Positions 1-5,093 of a DNA stretch of 5,093 bases are shown here, piece after piece. Positions within the stretch are counted from its first letter, which is position 1. Every line of letters begins with the position of its first letter. This stretch comes from JADHUC01 sp964617665. Its GTDB lineage: Bacteria > Planctomycetota > Planctomycetia > Pirellulales > Pirellulaceae. The stretch lies in assembly GCA_964617665.1 (NCBI GenBank), contig CAZUAH010000819.1, positions 1-5,093 on the forward strand, given 5' to 3'. The position numbers were made by a program, and so were the translations under genes. The notes beneath the pieces are model-generated. The model was not told the DNA's origin. It made no database searches and saw only the letters and a program-made list of their open reading frames with translations.

Positions 1-815
1 ACGATCAGGTCGTTGGCCGTGAAATGATCCACGTAAGGCCAGCGTTTCGGGTTGTACATCGTGTCGGTCATATCGCGCATCAAGACAACGTTCTTGCCGT
101 TGCGGCTCATCAGCCGCAGGCCGAAGGGACGCCCGAGTACACACATATTGGTGTGGACGCCCGTCAGAATCACGTTGCGGATTCCACAGTGCTCAAGGAT
201 GTTCCAGACTTCGTCGCCTCGGTCACTGATATAGTCGCGCTTGGCATCAATCGAGATCATGGACGATTGCGTCTTCCATGGCATCCCCGGATTCCGTCCC
301 CTTGCCTTCAGTTTCGCTGTCCACGCCGCGTGTTCCTTAGGGTCATCATCCTCGCCTCCATCGGATTGATCGATCGGATAAACTGCCTGCTCTTCGGCCG
401 GAATTCGAGAGCACCAGTGTTCGATCTCGTCGGGCAATGTGTCGGCCCGCGGTGCCTCCATCGCGCGACGACGCGCAGGATAATCCTGGTACGCATCCAT
501 GCAGTCGCTCGGCGAGTGAATCACTACGGCGCCACGCCGACGGGCTTCGATCAGAACTTCGTTCAAGCGGGGCCCAAATTCCTCCAGGCGACGCACGGCG
601 TTCAAGCAGTGATGCAGATCCCATACATCGCAAACAATCACCGCAGTCTCGCTCGCATTCCAGTTTTCTTCGCGCAGAAGTCGCTGAAAATTGCCGGCTT
701 CCTCGTCCGTTTGCTTCTGGTATCGCAAGCGCAGATTGAACTGCTCTGCCATCGCGCGTTCCCCAATGCATACGAAAGCGAAAAGACATACCAGCACCGA
801 GCCTGTCTTCATCAT
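1..815 (-). CDS. Exported isochorismatase-family cysteine hydrolase, C-terminus beyond the window
   Basis: This reading frame runs without a stop from ATG at 815 to the window edge (271 codons), so the C-terminus is missing. A second ATG follows immediately at 812, and GGAAGGA (minus strand, 823-829) sits 7 nt upstream. Residues 1-23 look like a Sec signal peptide: Lys3, a hydrophobic SVLVCLFAFVCIG core, then cleavage after AMA. The hydrolase fold follows. Asp63 in VIVCDVWDLHH is the likely first catalytic residue. Cys225 in LTGVHTNMCVLGRPF is the nucleophile loop. Lys181 in MPWKTQ lies 44 residues before the Cys, close to the Lys-Cys spacing of nicotinamidase, so I infer it completes the Asp-Lys-Cys triad. 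An acidic stretch (SDGGEDDDPKEH, 151-162) lies in the long Asp-Lys interval. The family hydrolyses amides, imides or vinyl ethers; the substrate here is unknown. Export is unusual for a family that is mostly cytosolic. I recall similar exported proteins from planctomycetes. Family assignment is firm, function is not. Confidence 0.9.
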   Translation of the reverse strand, partial: MMKTGSVLVCLFAFVCIGERAMAEQFNLRLRYQKQTDEEAGNFQRLLREENWNASETAVIVCDVWDLHHCLNAVRRLEEFGPRLNEVLIEARRRGAVVIHSPSDCMDAYQDYPARRRAMEAPRADTLPDEIEHWCSRIPAEEQAVYPIDQSDGGEDDDPKEHAAWTAKLKARGRNPGMPWKTQSSMISIDAKRDYISDRGDEVWNILEHCGIRNVILTGVHTNMCVLGRPFGLRLMSRNGKNVVLMRDMTDTMYNPKRWPYVDHFTANDLI

Positions 816-912
816 GGTTGCGTCCTTCCGTCGGAGTAGTCTCGCACCCGTCGAGTCTCATCTTCCCATACCTGTTCAGAAAATGTGGCGCGCATTGAGA
901 TTCTCCCGTAAA

Positions 913-929
913 GTGGATCAATTGACCAC
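913..929. repeat. Near-perfect palindrome, possible operator
   Basis: The sequence reads GTGG, one extra A, TCAATTGA, then CCAC. Without that A it is a perfect 16-bp inverted repeat centred on the 8-bp palindrome TCAATTGA. It lies about 85-100 bp upstream of both divergent starts, a plausible place for a dimeric regulator to bind. It is a single copy and no regulator gene is visible in the window, so a chance palindrome cannot be excluded. Confidence 0.3.
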
Positions 930-988
930 CCAGGGCTTCAGGCCCCTGCCTGCCCGGGAGGCCCCTCGGCCAAGCTAGTTGAAGATAT

Positions 989-993
989 GGGAG
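989..993 (+). promoter_or_regulatory. Ribosome-binding site of the truncated secreted-protein gene
   Basis: GGGAG lies 9 nt before the ATG at 1003, a near-ideal spacing. It fixes the start at 1003 rather than at the in-frame TTG at 979 or the ATG at 1009, and argues that the signal peptide downstream was once the beginning of a translated gene. Confidence 0.6.
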
Positions 994-1002
994 ACTATCG
1001 CG

Positions 1003-1098
1003 ATGAACATGATCGCCAGAGAAGTCCGGCTCGCACGCTTGGCTACGTTGGTGCTCTTTCTGTTTCTGACGAATCTGTCGTCTCGCGCAGCGGCTGAT
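1003..1098 (+). pseudogene. 5' remnant of a secreted-protein gene: signal peptide only
   Basis: From ATG 1003 the frame encodes a textbook Sec signal peptide: an n-region with three Arg (MNMIAREVRLAR), a hydrophobic core LATLVLFLFL, and a polar end SSRAAA with likely cleavage before Asp32. Immediately afterwards the sequence becomes the antisense strand of the FGGY kinase remnant. The frame then runs on to a TAG at 1213-1215 through Arg/Pro-rich sequence that looks like a shadow translation, so the whole open frame would give a 70-residue product. The mature domain is gone and the protein's identity cannot be recovered from the signal peptide. An alternative is a genuine short exported peptide, but the overlap with kinase-derived sequence argues against it. 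The truncation is read as one side of a deletion or of a contig misjoin. Confidence 0.6.
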
Positions 1099-1101
1099 TC
1101 G
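1085..1101. other. Rearrangement junction joining two truncated convergent genes
   Basis: To the left the plus strand encodes a signal peptide ending in RAAADS. To the right the minus strand encodes an FGGY kinase N-terminus whose family-like sequence ends at about DDTNQPL (Leu100 at 1088-1090). The two signals meet within about 15 bases. Losing the 3' ends of two convergent genes in one deletion explains the arrangement without any inversion. No target-site duplication, insertion-sequence end or clear repeat is visible at the junction. The exact breakpoint cannot be set without an intact relative. Confidence 0.55.
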
Positions 1102-1387
1102 TGTCATCGACAACCACAACACCGTGTTGCTGGCCAGTTATGCCGACTCCGGCCAATTCGACCCGCTGGTTGCCGAGCCGTTCGACGACCGCTTTCACGC
1201 AATGGCAAGCCCTAGCGACGATGCCCAAAGCATCCCATTCGGATCGCCCCATCGTCTTGTCCGATGTAGAGGTAATCTCCGCGTCGTTCGGAACCGTTTC
1301 GGTCGCACGAACTGCGCTGTTGGCTGCGTCCAGCGCCAAGCAGGTGATCGTTGTCGTGCCGATGTCAATTCCTAGGGCAAGCGTCAT
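1088..1387 (-). pseudogene. FGGY-family carbohydrate kinase, N-terminal ~100 residues only
   Basis: From ATG 1387 the minus strand encodes LGIDIGTTTITCLALD (residues 5-20), the phosphate-binding start of the FGGY sugar-kinase ATPase fold. A GRSEWD segment follows at 47-52, then VGITGQQHGVVVVDD (81-95), the usual GQ(M/Q)HG sugar-pocket region. Family members normally continue with a W-Q-D-R-type motif and total roughly 450-520 residues. Here the sequence after Gln-Pro-Leu at 98-100 turns into an unrelated Ser/Thr/Glu-rich tail, the reverse of the signal-peptide DNA, and stops at 1043-1045. Most of the sugar pocket and the whole C-terminal ATP-binding domain are missing, so the product cannot be an active kinase. 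GGAG abuts the ATG and AAGAAAG lies further upstream, a weak initiation context. The sugar substrate cannot be told; a xylulokinase-like or sedoheptulokinase-like member is possible. Confidence 0.75.
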
Positions 1388-1488
1388 CTCCGGTCACTTT
1401 CTTCGTATGGAAACGTGGCGGGCGCATCGGTGAGCCACTATTCTAAAGGTTGAAAACGCATTAGGCATCCAGAGACACGGGGTGAGAG
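1388..1488. promoter_or_regulatory. Short divergent spacer upstream of the Kelch gene
   Basis: These 101 bases lie between the kinase remnant's start and the Kelch start, and should carry the promoter of the Kelch/PHP unit. TTGAAA at 1450-1455 resembles a -35 box but has no matching -10 at the right spacing. TAGAAT on the minus strand (1440-1445) resembles a -10 box for the kinase side, also without a partner. I do not assign a promoter. Confidence 0.3.
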
Positions 1489-2565
1489 ATGATGACACGG
1501 TCGATTTGTGCCCTCGGAATCTCTCTACTGCTCCCAGCCACATTGGCTTCCACGCTGCGGGCTGGCGAGCCAACGTGCGACTACAAGTGGATCAAGGTTT
1601 CCACGAATGCAGCCTTTGCACCGCGCGATGGAGCTGGCGCCTTGGTGTTCAAAAATCGAATGTGGCTCTTGGGAGGATGGAATCCGAGTGACAAGGTTCA
1701 CTTCCCCCGGATCTGCAACAACGAGGTGTGGAGTTCGCGAGACGGCGCAGTGTGGACGCTGGTCAAACCCAACACATTTCTCGATGCCAGCTTCGATCCA
1801 ACGCGGGACTGGGAAGGCCGGCACACGGCCGGATACGTCGTCTACAAAGACCGGATGTGGATCGTCGGCGGCGACGTGAACCAGGGCCATTACCATTTCG
1901 ACGTTTGGAACTCGGCGGACGGAAAAACGTGGTCGTACGTCAACAAGGGGCGGGACGTGCCATGGGGCCCACGGGCGCTGCACTACACGCTGGTGTTCCA
2001 AGACAAGATCTGGGTCATGGGCGGACAGACCATATCGAGTTTCGCGCCAGCGAAAGAGGTTTTCTATTGCGACATCTGGTATACGCCGGACGGCATTCAC
2101 TGGGAGCGAATCGAGCCCAAAGAACCATATTGGGCGACTCGTGGAATGATCGGCGGCAATGTTGTCTTCAAGGACCAGATGTGGATCCTGGGCGGCGGCA
2201 CTTACGACACCCCGCAGACGCCCAAACGAACGTTCTACAACGATGTTTGGAGTTCATCGGACGGCGTCAACTGGGAGTGTCACCTTGAATCTGCCCCATG
2301 GCATCCGCGACAGTACCACGAAGTGGCCGTATTCGACGATCGGATGTGGGTTTTGGAGGGCTGGAATAAGCAGAATCGAAACGATGTCTGGTATTCAGCG
2401 GACGGAGTGAACTGGCACGAATTGCCCAACACACCCTGGAGACCACGCCACGCCGCCAGCGTATTCGTATTTGACAACGCCCTTTGGATGGTCGCCGGAA
2501 ACAACATGCAAAGCGACGTGTGGAGGTTGACCCGCGTACCAGTTCAAAACGGAGGCTCGGATTAG
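1489..2565 (+). CDS. Secreted six-bladed Kelch-like beta-propeller protein
   Basis: This 358-residue protein begins with a signal peptide (Arg4, then a hydrophobic stretch up to STLRA, likely cleaved near residue 25). Six propeller repeats follow, each pairing an RMWLLGG-like strand with a D-[VI]-W strand. The GG strands sit near residues 57-63, 122-128, 173-179, 230-236, 285-291 and 332-337; the matching D/E-V/I-W triplets near 79-81, 138-140, 195-197, 252-254, 299-301 and 343-345. Repeats 1-5 end in an [S/T]-x-D-G-x-x-W turn. The segment YKWIKVSTNAAFAPR (32-46) resembles the closing strand that blade 6 lacks, suggesting velcro-type closure. Blades 5 and 6 have degenerate glycine pairs (LEG, VAG). 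No catalytic motif is visible, so a binding or scaffold role is inferred. GGTGAG lies 2 nt before ATG 1489 and 5 nt before ATG 1492, so the second Met may be the real start. The stop overlaps the next gene's GTG by one base. Confidence 0.88.
   Translation: MMTRSICALGISLLLPATLASTLRAGEPTCDYKWIKVSTNAAFAPRDGAGALVFKNRMWLLGGWNPSDKVHFPRICNNEVWSSRDGAVWTLVKPNTFLDASFDPTRDWEGRHTAGYVVYKDRMWIVGGDVNQGHYHFDVWNSADGKTWSYVNKGRDVPWGPRALHYTLVFQDKIWVMGGQTISSFAPAKEVFYCDIWYTPDGIHWERIEPKEPYWATRGMIGGNVVFKDQMWILGGGTYDTPQTPKRTFYNDVWSSSDGVNWECHLESAPWHPRQYHEVAVFDDRMWVLEGWNKQNRNDVWYSADGVNWHELPNTPWRPRHAASVFVFDNALWMVAGNNMQSDVWRLTRVPVQNGGSD
2551..2555 (+). promoter_or_regulatory. Ribosome-binding site that sets the GTG start of the propeller-PHP gene
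   Basis: GGAGG, inside the last codons of the Kelch gene, lies 9 nt before GTG 2565. It favours this GTG over the upstream in-frame ATG at 2484, which would overlap the Kelch gene by 82 bases and put a charged extension before the signal peptide. It also favours it over the ATG at 2592, which would remove the positively charged n-region. Confidence 0.8.
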
Positions 2566-5045
2566 TGAACACGTACAACAGACTGTTGGTTATGGGCGCT
2601 CTGATGTTGATGGTGGTGGCGCGCGCCCATGCTGATGACAAGCGTCAAGATGCAGCCTCGAACGGCGCGAAGGCCCGAGATGCGGCGGGGGATGTGAGTC
2701 AGGCTGACATTCTGCAAACTGCCCCGAAAGATGTGGTCATTAATGGCGCCAGTGTGACCAACGATACGATGCCCTCGATGGCTGTGTTGGCCGACGGGAC
2801 GACTTGGATCGCCTGGCATGCGTATGCGGATCGGCGCGATCGGGTGCTGGCGCGATGTGTCGGGCCGGATGGCCTGGGGCCGGTGCATTCGATCAGCCAG
2901 CAAGGTGCGGTTCATGACGCTCCGGTCCTCGTTGCATGCGTTGACGACGGCGTTTGGGTGTTTTGGTCTGCCCAGCGCGAAGATGGCTGGCGAGTGCTGG
3001 GGCGGCGACTGGACGGGGGCCAGTGGCAACCGGCCGTGGTGCTTTCGGATGAACGGACCGATGCGATGATGCCGGCCGCTGTGTCTTTGGGCGACGGTCG
3101 ACTGGTGCTGGCTTGGTCGGCATACCAGGATGGCCGGTTTCGGATTTGGAGTCGCAAATTCGAAGACGGAGTCTGGGAAGATCCTGTCGCAATCTCGTCG
3201 TCTGACCTTCACTCGTATCGTCCAGCGCTGGCGGTTACTTCGAATGGCGTCGTGTGGATCGTTTGGGACAGCTACCAGGATGGCAACTACATCGTGGAAG
3301 GCAGGTCGCTGCTTCCGGAACTAGGTTCTGTCGAGCGAATCTCGCCGGCGGGGGCCTATGCCATTACGCCGACGGCGCTGGCCACTCGACAGGGGGTGTG
3401 CGTTGCCTGGCTCGGCCTCGAAGATGTGATGGCCGGGGCTGGTGTGGTCAGCCAGATACACACCTTGCGCATGGCCGTGCGCGACAAGCAGGGCTGGCAG
3501 CTTGCGGTCGACGCCGAGGGCAGTTCGGTTGCCGCTACATTGACTCATGGCATCATGGTCAAGATTGAACCGAAGCCGGAATGGAAACTGGGCTACATGG
3601 GACGCTGCCGAGTGCCCATGCTGTTGGAGGCCGATGATGCAGTGTGGCTGCTGTGGGATCGCAAACGTAACCCGCCCGGGCATCCGGCGCTTTCGGACGG
3701 AGAGCTTGTCGGGCGTCCTTGGCGCAACGGCACGTGGGGCCAGCCGGTTGTGCTTCACCAGAAGCTGGTGGATTACCATGTGGCCACGAACCCAATTGTG
3801 CACAACAACAAGTTCTTCCTTCTCGCTTCACAACTGCCGCGCCATCGCCGACGGATATATCATCGCTTGGTCGCCGATTTGACCAAACATGGGCCGTTCG
3901 GGCAGGCTGAATGGATGGGCTGGCGGCCAGTGAAGCTGCCGCTGCCGGAAGAGCAGACCCAGCGGCATGAGATCGTGCTCGCAGACAAGACTTATCGGTT
4001 GCTCTGGGCCGACTTGCACAACCACAGCACCTTCACGTGCGACGCCGAAGGGGAGTTGGACGAACTGCTTCACTATGCGCGCGACCGCGCACGACTGGAC
4101 GTGGTCACGATGACCGATAACGACGACATCTTCGACGATCCATTGACGGAAGCGGAGTACGCTCAAACGACGTTTCTGGCTCGGTGCATCACCCGCGAAG
4201 GCGGACTTCTCGCCTTGCCCGGATACGAATGGACCGCGCACCTGCCTCGATCCAAGGACATCGCCCCGGACGATCCCAGGGGCTACGACTTTCTTTCACG
4301 AGGTAAGCTGGGATACGCAAACAATCACCGGTCGGTCATCTATCCTCTTTCCGGCGGTCCTTTGCTGCGACATACCGAAGTGCGGAACGATATCCGGCAA
4401 CTTCAGGCGGCGGTTGAGGCCGCCGGAGGCGTGGCCCTGCCGCAACACACCTATTGGACGCCGACACATCATTCGACGGAGTCTTGTGCCGAGGTGACCA
4501 CCGCCTGGGGCATCTACATCGAGCAGTCGCGCGGACGTTTTCATCAGTTGTTGAATCAAGGTTATCGCTACGGATTCATGGGCCTGAGCGATTCCCATCG
4601 ACGTAACCCTGGGATTGCCGGCGCGTTGACAGGAATCTATGCCGAAGAACTAACGGACAAGTCGATCCTGGAAGCAATCCGCAAGCGGCGTGTGTTTGCC
4701 ACCAACGGTTCGCGTATCATCCTGGATTCGCGCGCGGACAACGCGTTCATGGGAACCGAAGTGCATAGCTCGGACGGCAGTATCACGATCACCTTAGACG
4801 TGATCGGTACCAAACCGCTGATCCAGGTCACGTTGATCCGCGACGGGACGGAAGTGAAGAAGTTCGATGGCGACGGTAAAGAGCGACTCCGCCTCGTGTT
4901 CAACGACGAGGCGTTACCGAAAGGGACTCACTGGTACTACTGGCGCGTCGCGCAAGAGGGCCAATCGCCGTTGTACCGCGGCAACGCGAAAGCAGCCCGC
5001 GGACACTTGGCCTGGTCCAGTCCGCATTGGGTCATTATCGAGTAA
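2565..5045 (+). CDS. Secreted beta-propeller fused to a PHP-type (DUF3604-like) metallohydrolase
   Basis: The protein has 826 residues starting from GTG 2565. Residues 1-23 form a signal peptide (Arg6, hydrophobic core, cleavage after AHA), followed by a polar linker to about 65. Residues 68-458 form a propeller of about seven blades. Blades 1-4 (68-260) are the clearest, with a VW[IV][AV]W-type strand, SYQDG-like turns and a DG-x-W-x-x-P strand; blades 5-7 are more divergent. The PHP domain starts at WADLHNHSTF (His485, His487) and continues with Asp493 and Glu495, LDVVTMTDND (Asp518), PGYEWT (Glu555), LPQHTYW (His628) and GLSDSH (Asp676, His678), all candidate metal ligands. The usual TDH triplet reads TDN here. 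Residues ~735-826 form a beta-rich tail typical of DUF3604 proteins. PHP domains hydrolyse phosphoesters or related bonds at a multinuclear metal site; the substrate is unknown. The one-base TAGTG overlap implies translational coupling to the Kelch gene. Confidence 0.87.
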   Translation: MNTYNRLLVMGALMLMVVARAHADDKRQDAASNGAKARDAAGDVSQADILQTAPKDVVINGASVTNDTMPSMAVLADGTTWIAWHAYADRRDRVLARCVGPDGLGPVHSISQQGAVHDAPVLVACVDDGVWVFWSAQREDGWRVLGRRLDGGQWQPAVVLSDERTDAMMPAAVSLGDGRLVLAWSAYQDGRFRIWSRKFEDGVWEDPVAISSSDLHSYRPALAVTSNGVVWIVWDSYQDGNYIVEGRSLLPELGSVERISPAGAYAITPTALATRQGVCVAWLGLEDVMAGAGVVSQIHTLRMAVRDKQGWQLAVDAEGSSVAATLTHGIMVKIEPKPEWKLGYMGRCRVPMLLEADDAVWLLWDRKRNPPGHPALSDGELVGRPWRNGTWGQPVVLHQKLVDYHVATNPIVHNNKFFLLASQLPRHRRRIYHRLVADLTKHGPFGQAEWMGWRPVKLPLPEEQTQRHEIVLADKTYRLLWADLHNHSTFTCDAEGELDELLHYARDRARLDVVTMTDNDDIFDDPLTEAEYAQTTFLARCITREGGLLALPGYEWTAHLPRSKDIAPDDPRGYDFLSRGKLGYANNHRSVIYPLSGGPLLRHTEVRNDIRQLQAAVEAAGGVALPQHTYWTPTHHSTESCAEVTTAWGIYIEQSRGRFHQLLNQGYRYGFMGLSDSHRRNPGIAGALTGIYAEELTDKSILEAIRKRRVFATNGSRIILDSRADNAFMGTEVHSSDGSITITLDVIGTKPLIQVTLIRDGTEVKKFDGDGKERLRLVFNDEALPKGTHWYYWRVAQEGQSPLYRGNAKAARGHLAWSSPHWVIIE

Positions 5046-5093
5046 TCGGCTTGTCAATCAGTCGATCCGTTGCAGCCATACCGATTTCAAATC
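5046..5093. other. Downstream flank with no recognisable feature
   Basis: These 48 bases follow the TAA of the propeller-PHP gene. ATCGG near 5045 and CCGAT near 5080 are complementary but about 30 bases apart with no T-run, so I do not call a terminator. No start of a further gene is visible. Confidence 0.4.

Larger units (their letters stand above)
816..1002. promoter_or_regulatory. Divergent intergenic region between the isochorismatase gene and the truncated secreted-protein gene
   Basis: These 187 bases separate two starts that point away from each other, so both promoters should lie here. I could not identify convincing -35/-10 boxes for either side. The region holds a palindrome at 913-929 (listed separately). 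It also has a GC-rich stretch at 931-970 containing the direct repeat AGGCCCCT at 940-947 and 959-966, and a weak hairpin pairing CAGGG (931-935) with CCCTG (944-948). No reading frame here looks coding; the long frames crossing it lack any recognisable protein. Confidence 0.5.

Noticed and set aside
24..839. 271-residue open frame on the plus strand
   Set aside because: It lies antisense to the isochorismatase gene, whose minus-strand product has clear family motifs, a signal peptide and a ribosome-binding site. The plus-strand translation resembles no family I know.
931..970. GC-rich stretch as an intrinsic terminator or structured RNA
   Set aside because: The best stem is 5 bp with an 8-nt loop, there is no T-run on either strand, and no gene ends nearby.
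346..1122. 258-residue open frame on the minus strand
   Set aside because: It runs out of frame through the isochorismatase gene, the divergent intergenic region and the signal-peptide remnant. Its sequence is low-complexity and Arg-rich with no recognisable motif.
1525..2100. 191-residue open frame on the minus strand
   Set aside because: It is the complement of the Kelch propeller gene; the plus-strand frame has regular repeats and a signal peptide, so this is a shadow.
2562..3803. Several long minus-strand frames opposite the propeller-PHP gene
   Set aside because: All mirror the codon pattern of a well-supported plus-strand gene and show no domain or plausible initiation signal.
5045..5084. 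ATCGG/CCGAT inverted repeat as a terminator
   Set aside because: The arms are only 5 bases, the loop is about 30 bases and no T-run follows; this is expected by chance.

Overview
This window looks like part of a planctomycete chromosome (Planctomycetota, probably a Pirellula-like lineage). That is an inference from gene content: a signal-peptide-bearing isochorismatase-like hydrolase of a type I associate with planctomycetes, a secreted Kelch-type propeller, and a large secreted propeller fused to a PHP/DUF3604 domain. Base composition is moderately GC-rich, and three of the four gene starts lie 7-9 nt after a Shine-Dalgarno-like sequence. No RNA genes, insertion sequences or CRISPR arrays were seen.

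Layout. (1) 1-815, minus strand: an exported isochorismatase-family cysteine hydrolase, missing its C-terminus because it runs off the left edge. (2) 816-1002: a divergent intergenic region with a near-perfect palindrome at 913-929. (3) 1003 to about 1098, plus strand: a ribosome-binding site and a complete signal peptide of a secreted protein whose mature part is absent. (4) About 1088-1387, minus strand: the first ~100 residues of an FGGY carbohydrate kinase whose remaining ~400 residues are absent. These two 5' ends face each other and stop at the same place, which is what a single deletion through two convergent genes would leave. (5) 1388-1488: a short divergent spacer. (6) 1489-2565, plus strand: a secreted six-bladed Kelch-like protein. 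(7) 2565-5045, plus strand: an 826-residue secreted protein with an N-terminal propeller, a PHP-type metallohydrolase domain of the DUF3604 type and a C-terminal beta domain. It starts with GTG overlapping the stop codon of the Kelch gene (TAGTG).

The Kelch gene and the propeller-PHP gene form a tightly coupled two-gene unit whose products are both predicted to be exported. A reasonable inference is that they act together outside the cytoplasm, with the Kelch protein as a binding partner and the PHP protein as the enzyme. No substrate can be read from the sequence. The isochorismatase and the kinase remnant are oriented away from this unit and need not be related to it.
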